Source of the DNA: Cohnella herbarum
GTDB lineage: Bacteria; Bacillota; Bacilli; Paenibacillales; Paenibacillaceae
Length of the DNA stretch: 64,000 nucleotides
Direction of reading: 5' to 3'
Assembly: GCF_012849095.1 (NCBI RefSeq)
Contig: NZ_CP051680.1
Coordinates: 4,366,501-4,430,500, forward strand
The number at the start of each line of letters is the position of its first letter. The first letter of the stretch is position 1. Below, in pieces: positions 53,789 through 62,500 of this stretch. Below the pieces are notes generated by a model. That model was not told the origin of the DNA and did no database searches. It saw nothing but the letters and a program-made list of their open reading frames with translations. The position numbers were made by a program, and so were the translations under genes.

Positions 53789-53874
53789 GAGATCTCCTTG
53801 AACTGAGTATATGAGTCGGGAGGCGTTTGCGTATATGAGACACTTTTTGGATTGTGATCTTCTCTTTGTAAGAT
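53789..53874 (-). promoter_or_regulatory. Conserved upstream block B (secreted hydrolase)
   Basis: Aligns with 48071-48154: GAGATCTC, GAGTATATGAG, CGTATATGAGAC, TTTTTGGATT and CTCTTTGTA in identical order; the TATAT cores are 24 bp apart. It lies 83 bp upstream of ATG 53706. Confidence 0.7.
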
Positions 53875-53919
53875 AGCGAATATCTAAATTTTCCGCTTTT
53901 CTTGAGGACCACTGAAAGC

Positions 53920-53961
53920 CAAAGCACCCTCGGCGTTGCTGACGCATCAAGGGGTGCTTTG
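53920..53961 (-). terminator. Hairpin after the decayed hydrolase paralogue
   Basis: CAAAGCACCC (53920-53929) pairs with GGGTGCTTTG (53952-53961), a 10-bp stem with a long loop containing a nested GCGTTGCTGACGC. No U-tract on either strand. Probably the remnant paralogue's 3' structure. Confidence 0.5.
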
Positions 53962-54435
53962 AAAGTGCGAAGAAGTGATGCGGTGCCTATGGTATGAGAG
54001 CAATGCGAGAGACCACGGGTTGTCGATCCTTAGTTTAGCTCCTGTACCAATATCGCTTAACACGATGTCCGGATTCTGGCTTCCAATCGTGAAGATCTTC
54101 GAGTTCAGATCCATCGTCCCGGAACGGATACACCTAATGGAAGAAACGGCCCTGCTACTTCTCTATCGGGGGAAAGTAGAAGGTGAACTTCTTGTCCGTA
54201 CCCTCTAAGTGACCCGACACCCTCCGATGTGGGACCATGGGGTGATGAGATCCATCTCGCTGTCGATGACTGGCCGATCGTACAGCGGATCGATTATGTC
54301 GGCGGTGATCCATAGTGGCTCGTTATTGCTACTGGTCATGTTCATTTCGCTCCCATCAGTGAAGTGATTAGTATTTTTATCGTCATCTTCATTTTTGCCG
54401 CTTGACAAAATCTTCTGTATCCATTTGCTGACCAT
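53947..54435 (-). pseudogene. Decayed paralogue of the secreted alpha/beta-hydrolase-like gene
   Basis: Residues match the intact protein at 51643 in three stretches. EPLWITADIIDPLYDRPVID corresponds to AVWVTAECVDPLYNRPIID. After a frameshift near 54237, VSGHLEGTDKKFTFYFPPIE corresponds to VTGHFEGTDKKFNFYFPPKK. Then come in-frame stops where the intact copy has Trp (KKQWQGR, here EK-stop-QGR) and Leu (FNLVYP, here FH-stop-VYP). After an internal deletion of roughly 275-285 codons, DLNSKIFTIGSQNPDIVLSD and GTGAKLRIDNPWSLALLSYH correspond to residues about 375-415 of the intact copy. The start region (MVSKWIQKILSSGKNEDDDK) has no signal peptide. Everything after the SYHRH region is gone. Confidence 0.8.
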
Positions 54436-54591
54436 GCAGTTTGCACTATGATGACTCTACAAACACAGCTCATTTGGATGATTCAAGACATCTCCCACTG
54501 CGGAGGCAGCTCGCTGCCAGGAGCAACCATTCACGCGGTCGTCTTCGGTCGAATCCGATCATCTGCTAAGCCGACAAAGTCCCGAATTTCA

Positions 54592-56379
54592 TTAAGCCGT
54601 CTCCGCACTTTCGAACTGACTGTTGTACAACTCCGAGTAGAAACCTTGCAGCTTCAGTAATTCCTCGTGCGTCCCCTGCTCGATGATGGACCCTTGGTCC
54701 ATGACGAGAATCAGGTCTGCGTCCCGGACGGTTGACAGCCGATGCGCGATAATAAAGGTCGTGCGGTCCTGCATCAGGCTCTTCATCGCTTGCTGGATAT
54801 ACGCTTCCGTTCGGGTATCGACGTTGCTGGTCGCTTCATCAAGCAGCAGAATGACGGGATCTGCGAGAATTGCCCTCGCGATGGTGAGCAACTGCTTTTG
54901 GCCTTGCGAAAGACTCCCTCCTTCCTCATTAATAACCGTATCGTAGCCATCCGGCAGTTGTCGGATGAATACATCCGCATGGGCCAGCACGGCGGCCTCT
55001 TGGATCTCCACTTCCTTGGCTCCCGGTTTACCGAAGGCGATGTTGTCGCGGATGGTTCCCGTAAACAGCCAGGTGTCCTGTAGAACCATGCCGAACAGGC
55101 TTCGTAAGTCTTCTCTCGTCAGCATGGCGATATCGAAACCGTCGACGGTAATTCGTCCGGCGTCGACTTCGTAGAACCTCATCAGCAGGTTAACCATCGT
55201 GGATTTTCCGGCCCCGGTCGGGCCTACGATAGCTACTTTGGCACCCTGATCCACGTGGAGGTTCAACGATTCGATCAGTCGCGTTTCTTCCTTGTAGCTG
55301 AAGTCGATCCGTTCGAAGCGAACCTCGCCCCTCGGCGAAGGGATCCTGGACGGCTTGCTGGACTCAGGGATCTCCTCCGCCTCGTCCAGAATCTCGAAGA
55401 TCCTTTCGGCGGAAGCGACTCCCGATTGGATCATATTCACGATGTTGGCCGCTTGCATGAGAGGCTGCGAGAAACTTCTCGAGTATTGAATGAAGGCTTG
55501 GACGTCGCCGATGCCGATGGCGCCGCGGGTGACCAGAAAGCCTCCGAGCAGGCAAATCGCGATATACCCCAGATTGTTGATCATCGAGATCAGCGGCATC
55601 ACAAGACCGGAGATGAACGGAGCTAGCTTTCCCGCCCGATACAGCTCCTCGTTTTTCTTCCGAAAGGCTCGGAGGTTCTCTTGCTCCGTTCCGTACGCCT
55701 TGACCGTCGAGTGAGCCGAATAGGTCTCCTCCACATGGCCATTTAATTCTCCCAACGACCTCTGCATTGCCTGGAAGTGTGGCATCGATCTCTTGGCGAT
55801 AGTCTTCATCCCGAAGAAGCTGAGGGGGAGCGTCACGAGCACGGCGACGGTCATCCAGAAGTTTACAGCCAGCATCATGATGACGATGCCGACAATCGTA
55901 ATGACGGACGAGAGGAACTGCGAGACGACCTGCTGAAGCGTATTGCTGACGTTATCAACATCGTTGACCGCGCGGCTGAGAAGGTCCCCGCTCGACCGGG
56001 CGTCGTAATAGCCTAGGGGAAGTTTGGCGAATTTATGGTTTAATTCCCTCCGTAGATCGAATACTGTCCGCTGCGCCAGATTGCCGGCAAACCATAGCTG
56101 GACATAACTGAACAGCGCGCTGAACGCGTAGAGAATGGAGAGTAGGACGAGTATTCGGGCAATGAAGGCCATGTCGATGCCCGGCGATTCAACGCCTTGA
56201 AGTCGGGCCAATGCTCCGTCGAACAGCTCCGTCACGATAAGTCCCGTCAACTTAGGGGCCGCGATCTGGAACAGCGTTCCCAATAGGGCGACCGCAAGGA
56301 CTAGGCCAAGAGAGGAGCGGTAGCGTCTCAGGTATACGATCAGCCTCGAAACCGTATGCTTAAAATTTTTAGGCTTCAT
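54592..56379 (-). CDS. ABC exporter subunit (permease + ATPase fusion), catalytic partner
   Basis: 595 aa. Six-helix exporter membrane domain (about 15-310), followed by an ATPase domain with Walker A GPTGAGKST, Q-loop GMVLQDTWLFTGTI, signature LSQGQKQL, Walker B ILLLDEATSNVD and switch His in IIAHRLSTVRDAD. The catalytic Glu after Walker B is present. It overlaps the upstream gene as ATGA (56376-56379), indicating an obligate heterodimer of the YfiB/YfiC or BmrCD kind (multidrug, peptide or lipid export). The substrate is unknown and no regulator adjoins. Confidence 0.92.
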   Translation of the reverse strand: MKPKNFKHTVSRLIVYLRRYRSSLGLVLAVALLGTLFQIAAPKLTGLIVTELFDGALARLQGVESPGIDMAFIARILVLLSILYAFSALFSYVQLWFAGNLAQRTVFDLRRELNHKFAKLPLGYYDARSSGDLLSRAVNDVDNVSNTLQQVVSQFLSSVITIVGIVIMMLAVNFWMTVAVLVTLPLSFFGMKTIAKRSMPHFQAMQRSLGELNGHVEETYSAHSTVKAYGTEQENLRAFRKKNEELYRAGKLAPFISGLVMPLISMINNLGYIAICLLGGFLVTRGAIGIGDVQAFIQYSRSFSQPLMQAANIVNMIQSGVASAERIFEILDEAEEIPESSKPSRIPSPRGEVRFERIDFSYKEETRLIESLNLHVDQGAKVAIVGPTGAGKSTMVNLLMRFYEVDAGRITVDGFDIAMLTREDLRSLFGMVLQDTWLFTGTIRDNIAFGKPGAKEVEIQEAAVLAHADVFIRQLPDGYDTVINEEGGSLSQGQKQLLTIARAILADPVILLLDEATSNVDTRTEAYIQQAMKSLMQDRTTFIIAHRLSTVRDADLILVMDQGSIIEQGTHEELLKLQGFYSELYNSQFESAETA

Positions 56380-58130
56380 GCCGACTCCTCCCCTTCCCCG
56401 TTCTCCTGCGACTTTACGATCTCGCGGTAGTCCTCACTAGTCTCCATCAGGTCGCGATGCGTTCCTATCGCAGCGATTCGTCCTTCGTTCAGAACGATAA
56501 TCTGGTCCGCGTCAATCACACTGCGAATCCGTTGCGCGACGATGAAGAGAATCGAGCTGCGAGCTTGGTTTCGAAGATGACTTCGAAGCTCGGCTCTCAG
56601 CTTCGCATCCGTCTTGTAATCGAGCGCCGAGAAGCTGTCGTCGAACAGATAAATCCGGGGGTTGCGCGCCAGCGCGCGGGCGATCGACAGTCTCTGCTTC
56701 TGTCCCCCCGATAGGTTTGTGCCGCGTTGGGCGAGCAAGGAGTCGAATCCCTCTTCCTTATCCATGATGAATCTGGCGGCCTGGGCGACCTCAGCCGCCC
56801 GACGGACATCCTCGTCGCCGGCGTCGGGAGTGCCGTACCGAATATTACCAGCGATCGAGTCGGAGAAGATCTCCGCCTTCTGCGGGACATAGCCGATTAT
56901 CTCCCTCAGCCCGAGAAGAGGAAGGGTGGCCACATCGATTCCCCCGATGAGGATTTGCCCTTCTTCAGGCTCGAGTAACCGGGGAACCATTTGGAGCAAA
57001 GTCGACTTGCCGGCTCCCGTGCCACCGATAATCGCGGTTACCTCCCCTTCGTTCGCCCGGAACGAAATCCCGCTCAGGACGGTCCTCTCCGAGCCGGGAT
57101 ATCTATAGGAGACGTTTCTAAACTCCACGGACAAGGAAAGGCGATCCACAAGGGTCCGATCGTCTTCCGTCCGGTTGCCACATGGCTCCGATGGCATATC
57201 GAGAAGCTCGTTGAGCCGCGCCGCGGATACCATCGCCCGGGGAAGAGAGCCGAAAAGGAAGGAGAACATGACGATCGACATCAGGATAATGCCGGCATAT
57301 TGGATGAACGCCATTAACTCCCCGACTTGGAGATTGCCACCACTCACCCGCTCCGCGCCGAACCATAGGATGAGTATTGTGGAGAGGTTAAAGGACATGG
57401 AGATAACCGGCATATTCAGCGACATGATCCGATTCGCAGCGATCGACTGATCCCGCAGCGACTCGTTCGATTCGGCGAATCGCTCACGCTCCCAGTTTAG
57501 CCGATGGAAGGCCCGAATGACACGCACGCCGGTCAGCGCCTCGCGAATGACCAGATTCATCCGATCGACCCTCTGCTGAATGGTCCTGAACACAGGGAAG
57601 GCCGCTTTCATGATGAGCAGGATTCCGGCGATAAGAAGCAGGATTCCGACGAGCAGCACGGAAGACAGCTTCACGTCTTGGGACAACGCCATCACGACAC
57701 CGCCGATGCACATAATCGGAGCCATCAGCATGATGCGAAGCATCATCTGAAGAACGTTCTGAACCTGGGTCACATCGTTCGTCGTCCTCGTGATCAACGA
57801 AGAAGCGCCCAGCCGATGAAAGTCGGATACTCTCAGCCCCTGCGCTTTGGCATAAGTCCTTTCCCTGAGAGAATGTCCGAAGCCGGCCGAGATAGAGGCG
57901 GCCAAGTAACTCGCCATCGCCGAACCGACCGCACCGAGAATCGCGATGGCCAGCATAGCCGATCCCACCTTGTAGATATAAGACAGGTCTCCGTCAACGA
58001 TTCCAATGTCGACGATGTCCGACATCAAGGTCGGAAGGAAGAGCTCGGAGCCGGTCTGAACGATAGTGAGAGCAATGACGCCGACGATAAACCAGCGGTA
58101 ATGGTTAAGCTCGCGAAATAGCTTAAACAA
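56376..58130 (-). CDS. ABC exporter subunit (permease + ATPase fusion), degenerate-site partner
   Basis: 584 aa from TTG 58130 behind GGAGGGATCAAC. Membrane domain (about 10-300) and ATPase domain with Walker A GGTGAGKST, signature LSGGQKQR and Walker B IYLFDDSFSALD. Asp replaces the catalytic Glu after Walker B, and the switch position reads FIVAQRIRSV with Gln in place of His. These substitutions mark the non-hydrolysing site of asymmetric heterodimeric exporters. Co-translated with the downstream subunit. Confidence 0.92.
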   Translation of the reverse strand: MFKLFRELNHYRWFIVGVIALTIVQTGSELFLPTLMSDIVDIGIVDGDLSYIYKVGSAMLAIAILGAVGSAMASYLAASISAGFGHSLRERTYAKAQGLRVSDFHRLGASSLITRTTNDVTQVQNVLQMMLRIMLMAPIMCIGGVVMALSQDVKLSSVLLVGILLLIAGILLIMKAAFPVFRTIQQRVDRMNLVIREALTGVRVIRAFHRLNWERERFAESNESLRDQSIAANRIMSLNMPVISMSFNLSTILILWFGAERVSGGNLQVGELMAFIQYAGIILMSIVMFSFLFGSLPRAMVSAARLNELLDMPSEPCGNRTEDDRTLVDRLSLSVEFRNVSYRYPGSERTVLSGISFRANEGEVTAIIGGTGAGKSTLLQMVPRLLEPEEGQILIGGIDVATLPLLGLREIIGYVPQKAEIFSDSIAGNIRYGTPDAGDEDVRRAAEVAQAARFIMDKEEGFDSLLAQRGTNLSGGQKQRLSIARALARNPRIYLFDDSFSALDYKTDAKLRAELRSHLRNQARSSILFIVAQRIRSVIDADQIIVLNEGRIAAIGTHRDLMETSEDYREIVKSQENGEGEESA

Positions 58131-58602
58131 GTTGATCCCTCCGTCTTTTGCCTTTTCTATTAGTTTAAAGAAGCTTCCACTGCTTCTGCTAACAGGATTC
58201 CGACAAATTTACTAGCTATTTCACGACTTTTTTCTTTGCATGGGCCGCCCAAGCCATTAATCGCGGTTTCATTCATTGCGAACGAAGAAAGCCGCATCTC
58301 CTTCCGGGATCCGGCCATCTTCGTTCTTATTATTGATTCGCAGCTACTAAGCGGCCTGTTTGGATCAGTTGCTTCGATTAATATCCAAAACACACCAAAA
58401 ATCCGCGATCGCATTCATATCAGCGCCGCGGATTCAGTCCTTTATTCCCTAATAGTAGTGTTGCCGTTACCCTCATCGCGATAAACTGCTTTCCAATCAA
58501 ATCAATGCGATCCTTCGTAAGTTTCAGAAAGCCTGCTAATTGTCATATTCCATGTATCGATTATTTCAACGTAATAGCGAACACCATGACTTTGAGTGCC
58601 TT
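58131..58602 (-). other. Gap with an unrecognised, probably decayed open frame
   Basis: The minus frame 58160-58414 (84 codons from ATG 58414, ending GGPCKEKSREIASKFVGILL...EAVEASLN) looks protein-like in its C-terminal half. It has no ribosome site, and an adjacent frame opens with MNAIADFWCVLDINRSN, suggesting a frameshifted remnant. No family is recognised. No terminator or promoter of note is seen in the rest. Confidence 0.3.
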
Positions 58603-60858
58603 TTATGAATCATTCAAAGCAACGAGAAGTTCTTCCAGATTTTCCTTTGGAATCACTCCTTGACTTTCTACAATTCTTAATTTAAGGCTGTGCAAGAGAG
58701 CATCCATGTCCATGCCGAATGGCGCGTCAGTTCTAGTGCTGCCGAAGCCCATCCCCATTAAAATCTTGGACACAAGCTCAGCCCCGGCAGTTTCTGTACG
58801 GATATCGCCAAGTGTTGAATCCAATGTAAATTTTTTACGTACGTTGGTGGTTGAAAGGACGACAATCGTATGGCTCAATTGAATGTCCTCCGAAGATTTC
58901 CCAATGAGAATCTCGAACTCTCCACTTTCCACATACCAGTCCTGTAAGTCGACATGATAATAAGCAAATGCACGTTTCCCTAGTCTAAAAGTAACCTGCT
59001 TCTCTTCTCCGGGCTCCAGAGTCACTTTTTCGAATCCTTTTAATTCCTTGATTGGTCTGAGCACACTGCTCTCTATATCCTTAACATAGAGCTGTACAAT
59101 TTCTTTCCCTGCTCTATGCCCCGAATTTCTCACATTAACGGTTACTTCTAGTTCTTCCGCATCCGTGATTTCCGACTTATTGATCCGCAGATCGGAATAT
59201 TCGAAGGAGGTATAGGAGAGACCGTGGCCAAACGGGAACAGAGGCTTCGTATCCACTTTGTCAAAGTACCGATATCCAATGAACAAGCCCTCCCGATATT
59301 CGACTTGATGCCTCTCTCCAGGGAAGTTAATAAAGGAGGAAGTATGGCTCAGTTTCTCCGGGAACGTCTCCGCCAGCTTGCCCGATGGATTCTGAACCCC
59401 AAATAGTAAATCTGCTACCGCGCCCGCCATGGCTTGCCCGCCCAGATAGGCTTCGAGCACTGCCTGAGAGTTGTGAATCCAGGGCATCTCTACCGCGGAA
59501 CCATTTAACAAAACAAGAATGATCTTCTCTTGAACAGTGGATACGGCTTCGATCAGCGCAACTTGGTTATCAGGAAGCCCTAGGTGCTTTCTGTCGACGC
59601 CTTCGGCATCGTACTTCTCTGGCAAGCCGACAAACAGAATCGCTGCATCTACTTGGCTGGCGACCTTCTTCGCCGCCTCGATCATTTCTTCGTTCAACTC
59701 ATCATTCTCAAGAGAATATCCCTCTGCGTATAGCAACTCAGCATCCTTGGCAACCCTTTGGATTTCCTCATATGGAATATCCAACTTCGTAGGCTGAACC
59801 CGGGAGCTTCCAGCCCCCTGATACCGGGGTTTTTTCGCAAAAGCGCCTAGGACCGCGATAGACCCCTTCTTATCTAGAGGAAGCACGTCATTCTCATTCT
59901 TCAAGAGAACCATACTCTCCGCTGCTACTACTCTTGCGAACTGATGATGAGCTTCTTGATCATAAGTTGCATTTTCTTTTTGTAAATCCACTGCTCGGAA
60001 GATGACGGTCAGAATGTTTTCCACTGCAGCATCCAGCGTGTTTATTTCAATTGAGCCTTTTTGGATAGCTTCAATAATTTTGCGGCTTCCAACTCCATTG
60101 CTGGTAGGCATTTCAAGATCTAATCCTGCGGCCAAAGCAATCTCTCTTTCGCTCACCGCACCCCAATCGGAAACAACGAAACCTTCAAAGCCCCATTCGT
60201 TCCTTAGGATCTCCGTTAGCAATCTTCTGTTCTCCGAGCAGAATATGCCGTTAATTTTATTATAAGCCGACATAATCGTCCAAGGTTGGGCATTCACAAC
60301 CGCACCTTCGAAGCTTGCCAGATAAATTTCCCTGAAGGTTCTCTCATCGAGAATGACGTCAATATTAAACCTACGAGTCTCTTGATTATTCACGGCAAAA
60401 TGCTTGAGGGACGTTCCCACTCCCTGACTTTGAACTCCTTGAATATGCTTAGTGGTTAACTCCGAAGACAAGTAAGGGTCCTCCGAGAAATATTCGAAGT
60501 TTCTACCACACAATGGAGATCGCTTGATATTAGCCCCCGGTCCGAGGATGATCCCCACCCCTTCCGCTTGGCATTCTTCGCCAAGTGCGACTCCTACCTG
60601 CTCCACAAGCTCACGATTCCATGAGCTAGCCAGCCCCGCTGCAGTGGGAAAGCATGTGGCCGGAACACTTTCATTCAAGCCCATGTGATCCTCCGCACCG
60701 TTTTGCTTCCGAAGCCCATGTGGCCCATCCGTCATCATGATCGATGGAATACCATGCTTCGGCAACGCAGTCGTGTACCACGCTCCGACGCCGGAACAAA
60801 ATTCTGCCTTCTCTTCCAATGACATCCGAGAAATTATTTCTTTAATGTTTCTTTCCAT
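58603..60858 (-). CDS. Glycoside hydrolase family 3 beta-glucosidase
   Basis: About 751 aa from ATG 60858, which has GGAGG 6 nt upstream; longer frames into the preceding gene are not supported. TIM barrel at about 15-310 with TDGPHGLR, SLKHFAVNNQETRR and the nucleophile at about Asp231 (GFEGFVVSDWGAV). Then the alpha/beta sandwich (ESMVLLKNENDVLPLDKKGS; FVGLPEKYDAEGVDRKHLGL), Fn3-like domain (PFGHGLSYTSFEYSDL) and a C-terminal extension of about 80 residues. Intracellular, as there is no signal peptide. It follows a YesN-type regulator by 37 bp and is probably its target. Confidence 0.92.
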   Translation of the reverse strand: MERNIKEIISRMSLEEKAEFCSGVGAWYTTALPKHGIPSIMMTDGPHGLRKQNGAEDHMGLNESVPATCFPTAAGLASSWNRELVEQVGVALGEECQAEGVGIILGPGANIKRSPLCGRNFEYFSEDPYLSSELTTKHIQGVQSQGVGTSLKHFAVNNQETRRFNIDVILDERTFREIYLASFEGAVVNAQPWTIMSAYNKINGIFCSENRRLLTEILRNEWGFEGFVVSDWGAVSEREIALAAGLDLEMPTSNGVGSRKIIEAIQKGSIEINTLDAAVENILTVIFRAVDLQKENATYDQEAHHQFARVVAAESMVLLKNENDVLPLDKKGSIAVLGAFAKKPRYQGAGSSRVQPTKLDIPYEEIQRVAKDAELLYAEGYSLENDELNEEMIEAAKKVASQVDAAILFVGLPEKYDAEGVDRKHLGLPDNQVALIEAVSTVQEKIILVLLNGSAVEMPWIHNSQAVLEAYLGGQAMAGAVADLLFGVQNPSGKLAETFPEKLSHTSSFINFPGERHQVEYREGLFIGYRYFDKVDTKPLFPFGHGLSYTSFEYSDLRINKSEITDAEELEVTVNVRNSGHRAGKEIVQLYVKDIESSVLRPIKELKGFEKVTLEPGEEKQVTFRLGKRAFAYYHVDLQDWYVESGEFEILIGKSSEDIQLSHTIVVLSTTNVRKKFTLDSTLGDIRTETAGAELVSKILMGMGFGSTRTDAPFGMDMDALLHSLKLRIVESQGVIPKENLEELLVALNDS

Positions 60859-60895
60859 ATTGAACCTCCGTCCAATTGGCACCGATGCCATATTT

Positions 60896-62500
60896 TCATT
60901 GAACTTCTTGCCCATATTGACTTCTGTATTCCGATGGCCCCATCTCCGCGTATTTCCTGAATATCTTTGTGAAATGGGAAAAATTGGTATATCCCACAGA
61001 CGATGCCACCGCACTGATCGGGATCCTGGTTTGACTCAACAATTCCTTGGCCAGCTTAATTCTCTCCGATAGGACATAGTCGGACAAGGAGTAGCCCGTC
61101 TCCTTCTTGAACAGTTTGGACAAATGATCGGGATTCAAAAACACCTGCTCCGCCATCTTCTCGCGGGACAAGTCCTGATCGATATTCGTCGCTACATAAC
61201 GCTTGATGTTCTGTACGACAGACTCGGACTCTCTGATCACTTCCGTCTGGTGCAGTGCTTTGTCCACCGCATGACGAACCCAATTCATCATATCGTTCAC
61301 GGAGCGCCCCGCCGTTTCTGACAAGCGCTTTGATTCTTCATCACCAAACAATTGGTGTGCTTGTAACTCGTTCATATTCAAGTAAGAATACAAAGCCTGT
61401 AGGAAATCTTGATGAAGTTGATGCAGAATACGCGCATCTAACTTGCTGTGCTTTATGAGATCGTCCAGAACAATGTCCATTCCTTGGACAACTGCCTCAT
61501 TTGTCCCCTTCTTCAAGAGAGATAACCATAAGTTCAAGTCCGGCAAAATAATGGATTGGTCACTCTGCATGGTTCCATCTTCCCCGAACACTTGGTTAAA
61601 ATAAGCCACATTGTTCCGATCCTTCGTTTTCAAAAATCCCACCTTGTCCGCCACACAATGTGCTTTGACTGGCTGCCCAAAATAACATGATAACGCGCAG
61701 TAAAAATGACGATTGCAAAAATGGATATACTTGCGACTTTGATCCTGCAATTGCCCGTAGTCCCATTGCCTCCAATTATCCGAAAAAAACAAGATAAGGA
61801 GTTGATCCCTATCCAGCTGGAATACAATGCCTTCCCGATTTTCAATTAACATCTCTTCGGCTGTTTTCTTCAGCGCATATTCCAGAATCTTCGCGTCCCT
61901 TGGTTTTAACGTTTCACGCCAATGCTTCACAGAGATAAGAATCGGCAAGAAGATTGAATTCTCTGTAATCGGAATTTGCTGTCGCTCGACCTGCTCATAA
62001 ATGGCGACAGGGTCGTTCGGGGTCGTATGGTTAATGAGATCCAGCCAGAACCGTTCGATAATCAACGAATGATGCCTCATCCAGAGCCGATGGGACTGAC
62101 TGTTTCTGTTCATTTCGCTTTGCTGCTCAATGAGATTCTGTGCTCTGCGAATGACAGCCTCAAGATCACTGGTCAGGACAGGCTTCAATAGATAATCCAG
62201 ACAGCCGAGTTGTAGCGCTTCCTTCGCATACTTGAAATCGGCGTGACTCGTGAGAAAGATGGTGATCGTGCTTGGATGGTGTACACGTACCCAAGAAAGC
62301 AGCTCAAGCCCGCTCCCTAGCGGCATCTCGATATCGCATAACAGAATATCGATGGATTCACATGTCAGAATATCCTTGGCCTGCCGAATATTGAATGCTG
62401 TGAATAAGCCTTCGATCTCCAGTTTCTCCAAATCCAAATCTGCTTTTACACCCTCGATTGCATGAAGTTCATCATCGACGATCAGCATTCGATAGGTCAT
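60896..62500 (-). CDS. YesN-type response regulator (receiver + AraC HTH)
   Basis: 534 aa. Receiver (YRMLIVDDELHAIEGVKADL; phospho-acceptor Asp56 in ILLCDIEMPLGSG; FLTSHADFKYAKEAL; LLKPVLTSDLE). A long variable middle part precedes the C-terminal AraC domain (LSREKMAEQVFLNPDHLSKL; PISAVASSVGYTNFSHFTKI; MGPSEYRSQYG). ATG 62500 overlaps the kinase stop as ATGA. Next gene downstream is the GH3 glycosidase. Confidence 0.92.
   Translation of the reverse strand: MTYRMLIVDDELHAIEGVKADLDLEKLEIEGLFTAFNIRQAKDILTCESIDILLCDIEMPLGSGLELLSWVRVHHPSTITIFLTSHADFKYAKEALQLGCLDYLLKPVLTSDLEAVIRRAQNLIEQQSEMNRNSQSHRLWMRHHSLIIERFWLDLINHTTPNDPVAIYEQVERQQIPITENSIFLPILISVKHWRETLKPRDAKILEYALKKTAEEMLIENREGIVFQLDRDQLLILFFSDNWRQWDYGQLQDQSRKYIHFCNRHFYCALSCYFGQPVKAHCVADKVGFLKTKDRNNVAYFNQVFGEDGTMQSDQSIILPDLNLWLSLLKKGTNEAVVQGMDIVLDDLIKHSKLDARILHQLHQDFLQALYSYLNMNELQAHQLFGDEESKRLSETAGRSVNDMMNWVRHAVDKALHQTEVIRESESVVQNIKRYVATNIDQDLSREKMAEQVFLNPDHLSKLFKKETGYSLSDYVLSERIKLAKELLSQTRIPISAVASSVGYTNFSHFTKIFRKYAEMGPSEYRSQYGQEVQ

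Noticed and set aside
53975..54208. Plus-strand open frame of 77 codons
   Set aside because: It is antisense to the decayed hydrolase paralogue, whose minus-strand frames align with the intact neighbour; no ribosome site.
56376..58130. Asp in place of the catalytic Glu after Walker B as evidence of a defective gene
   Set aside because: Asymmetric heterodimeric exporters normally have one such degenerate site, and the partner gene keeps the Glu.
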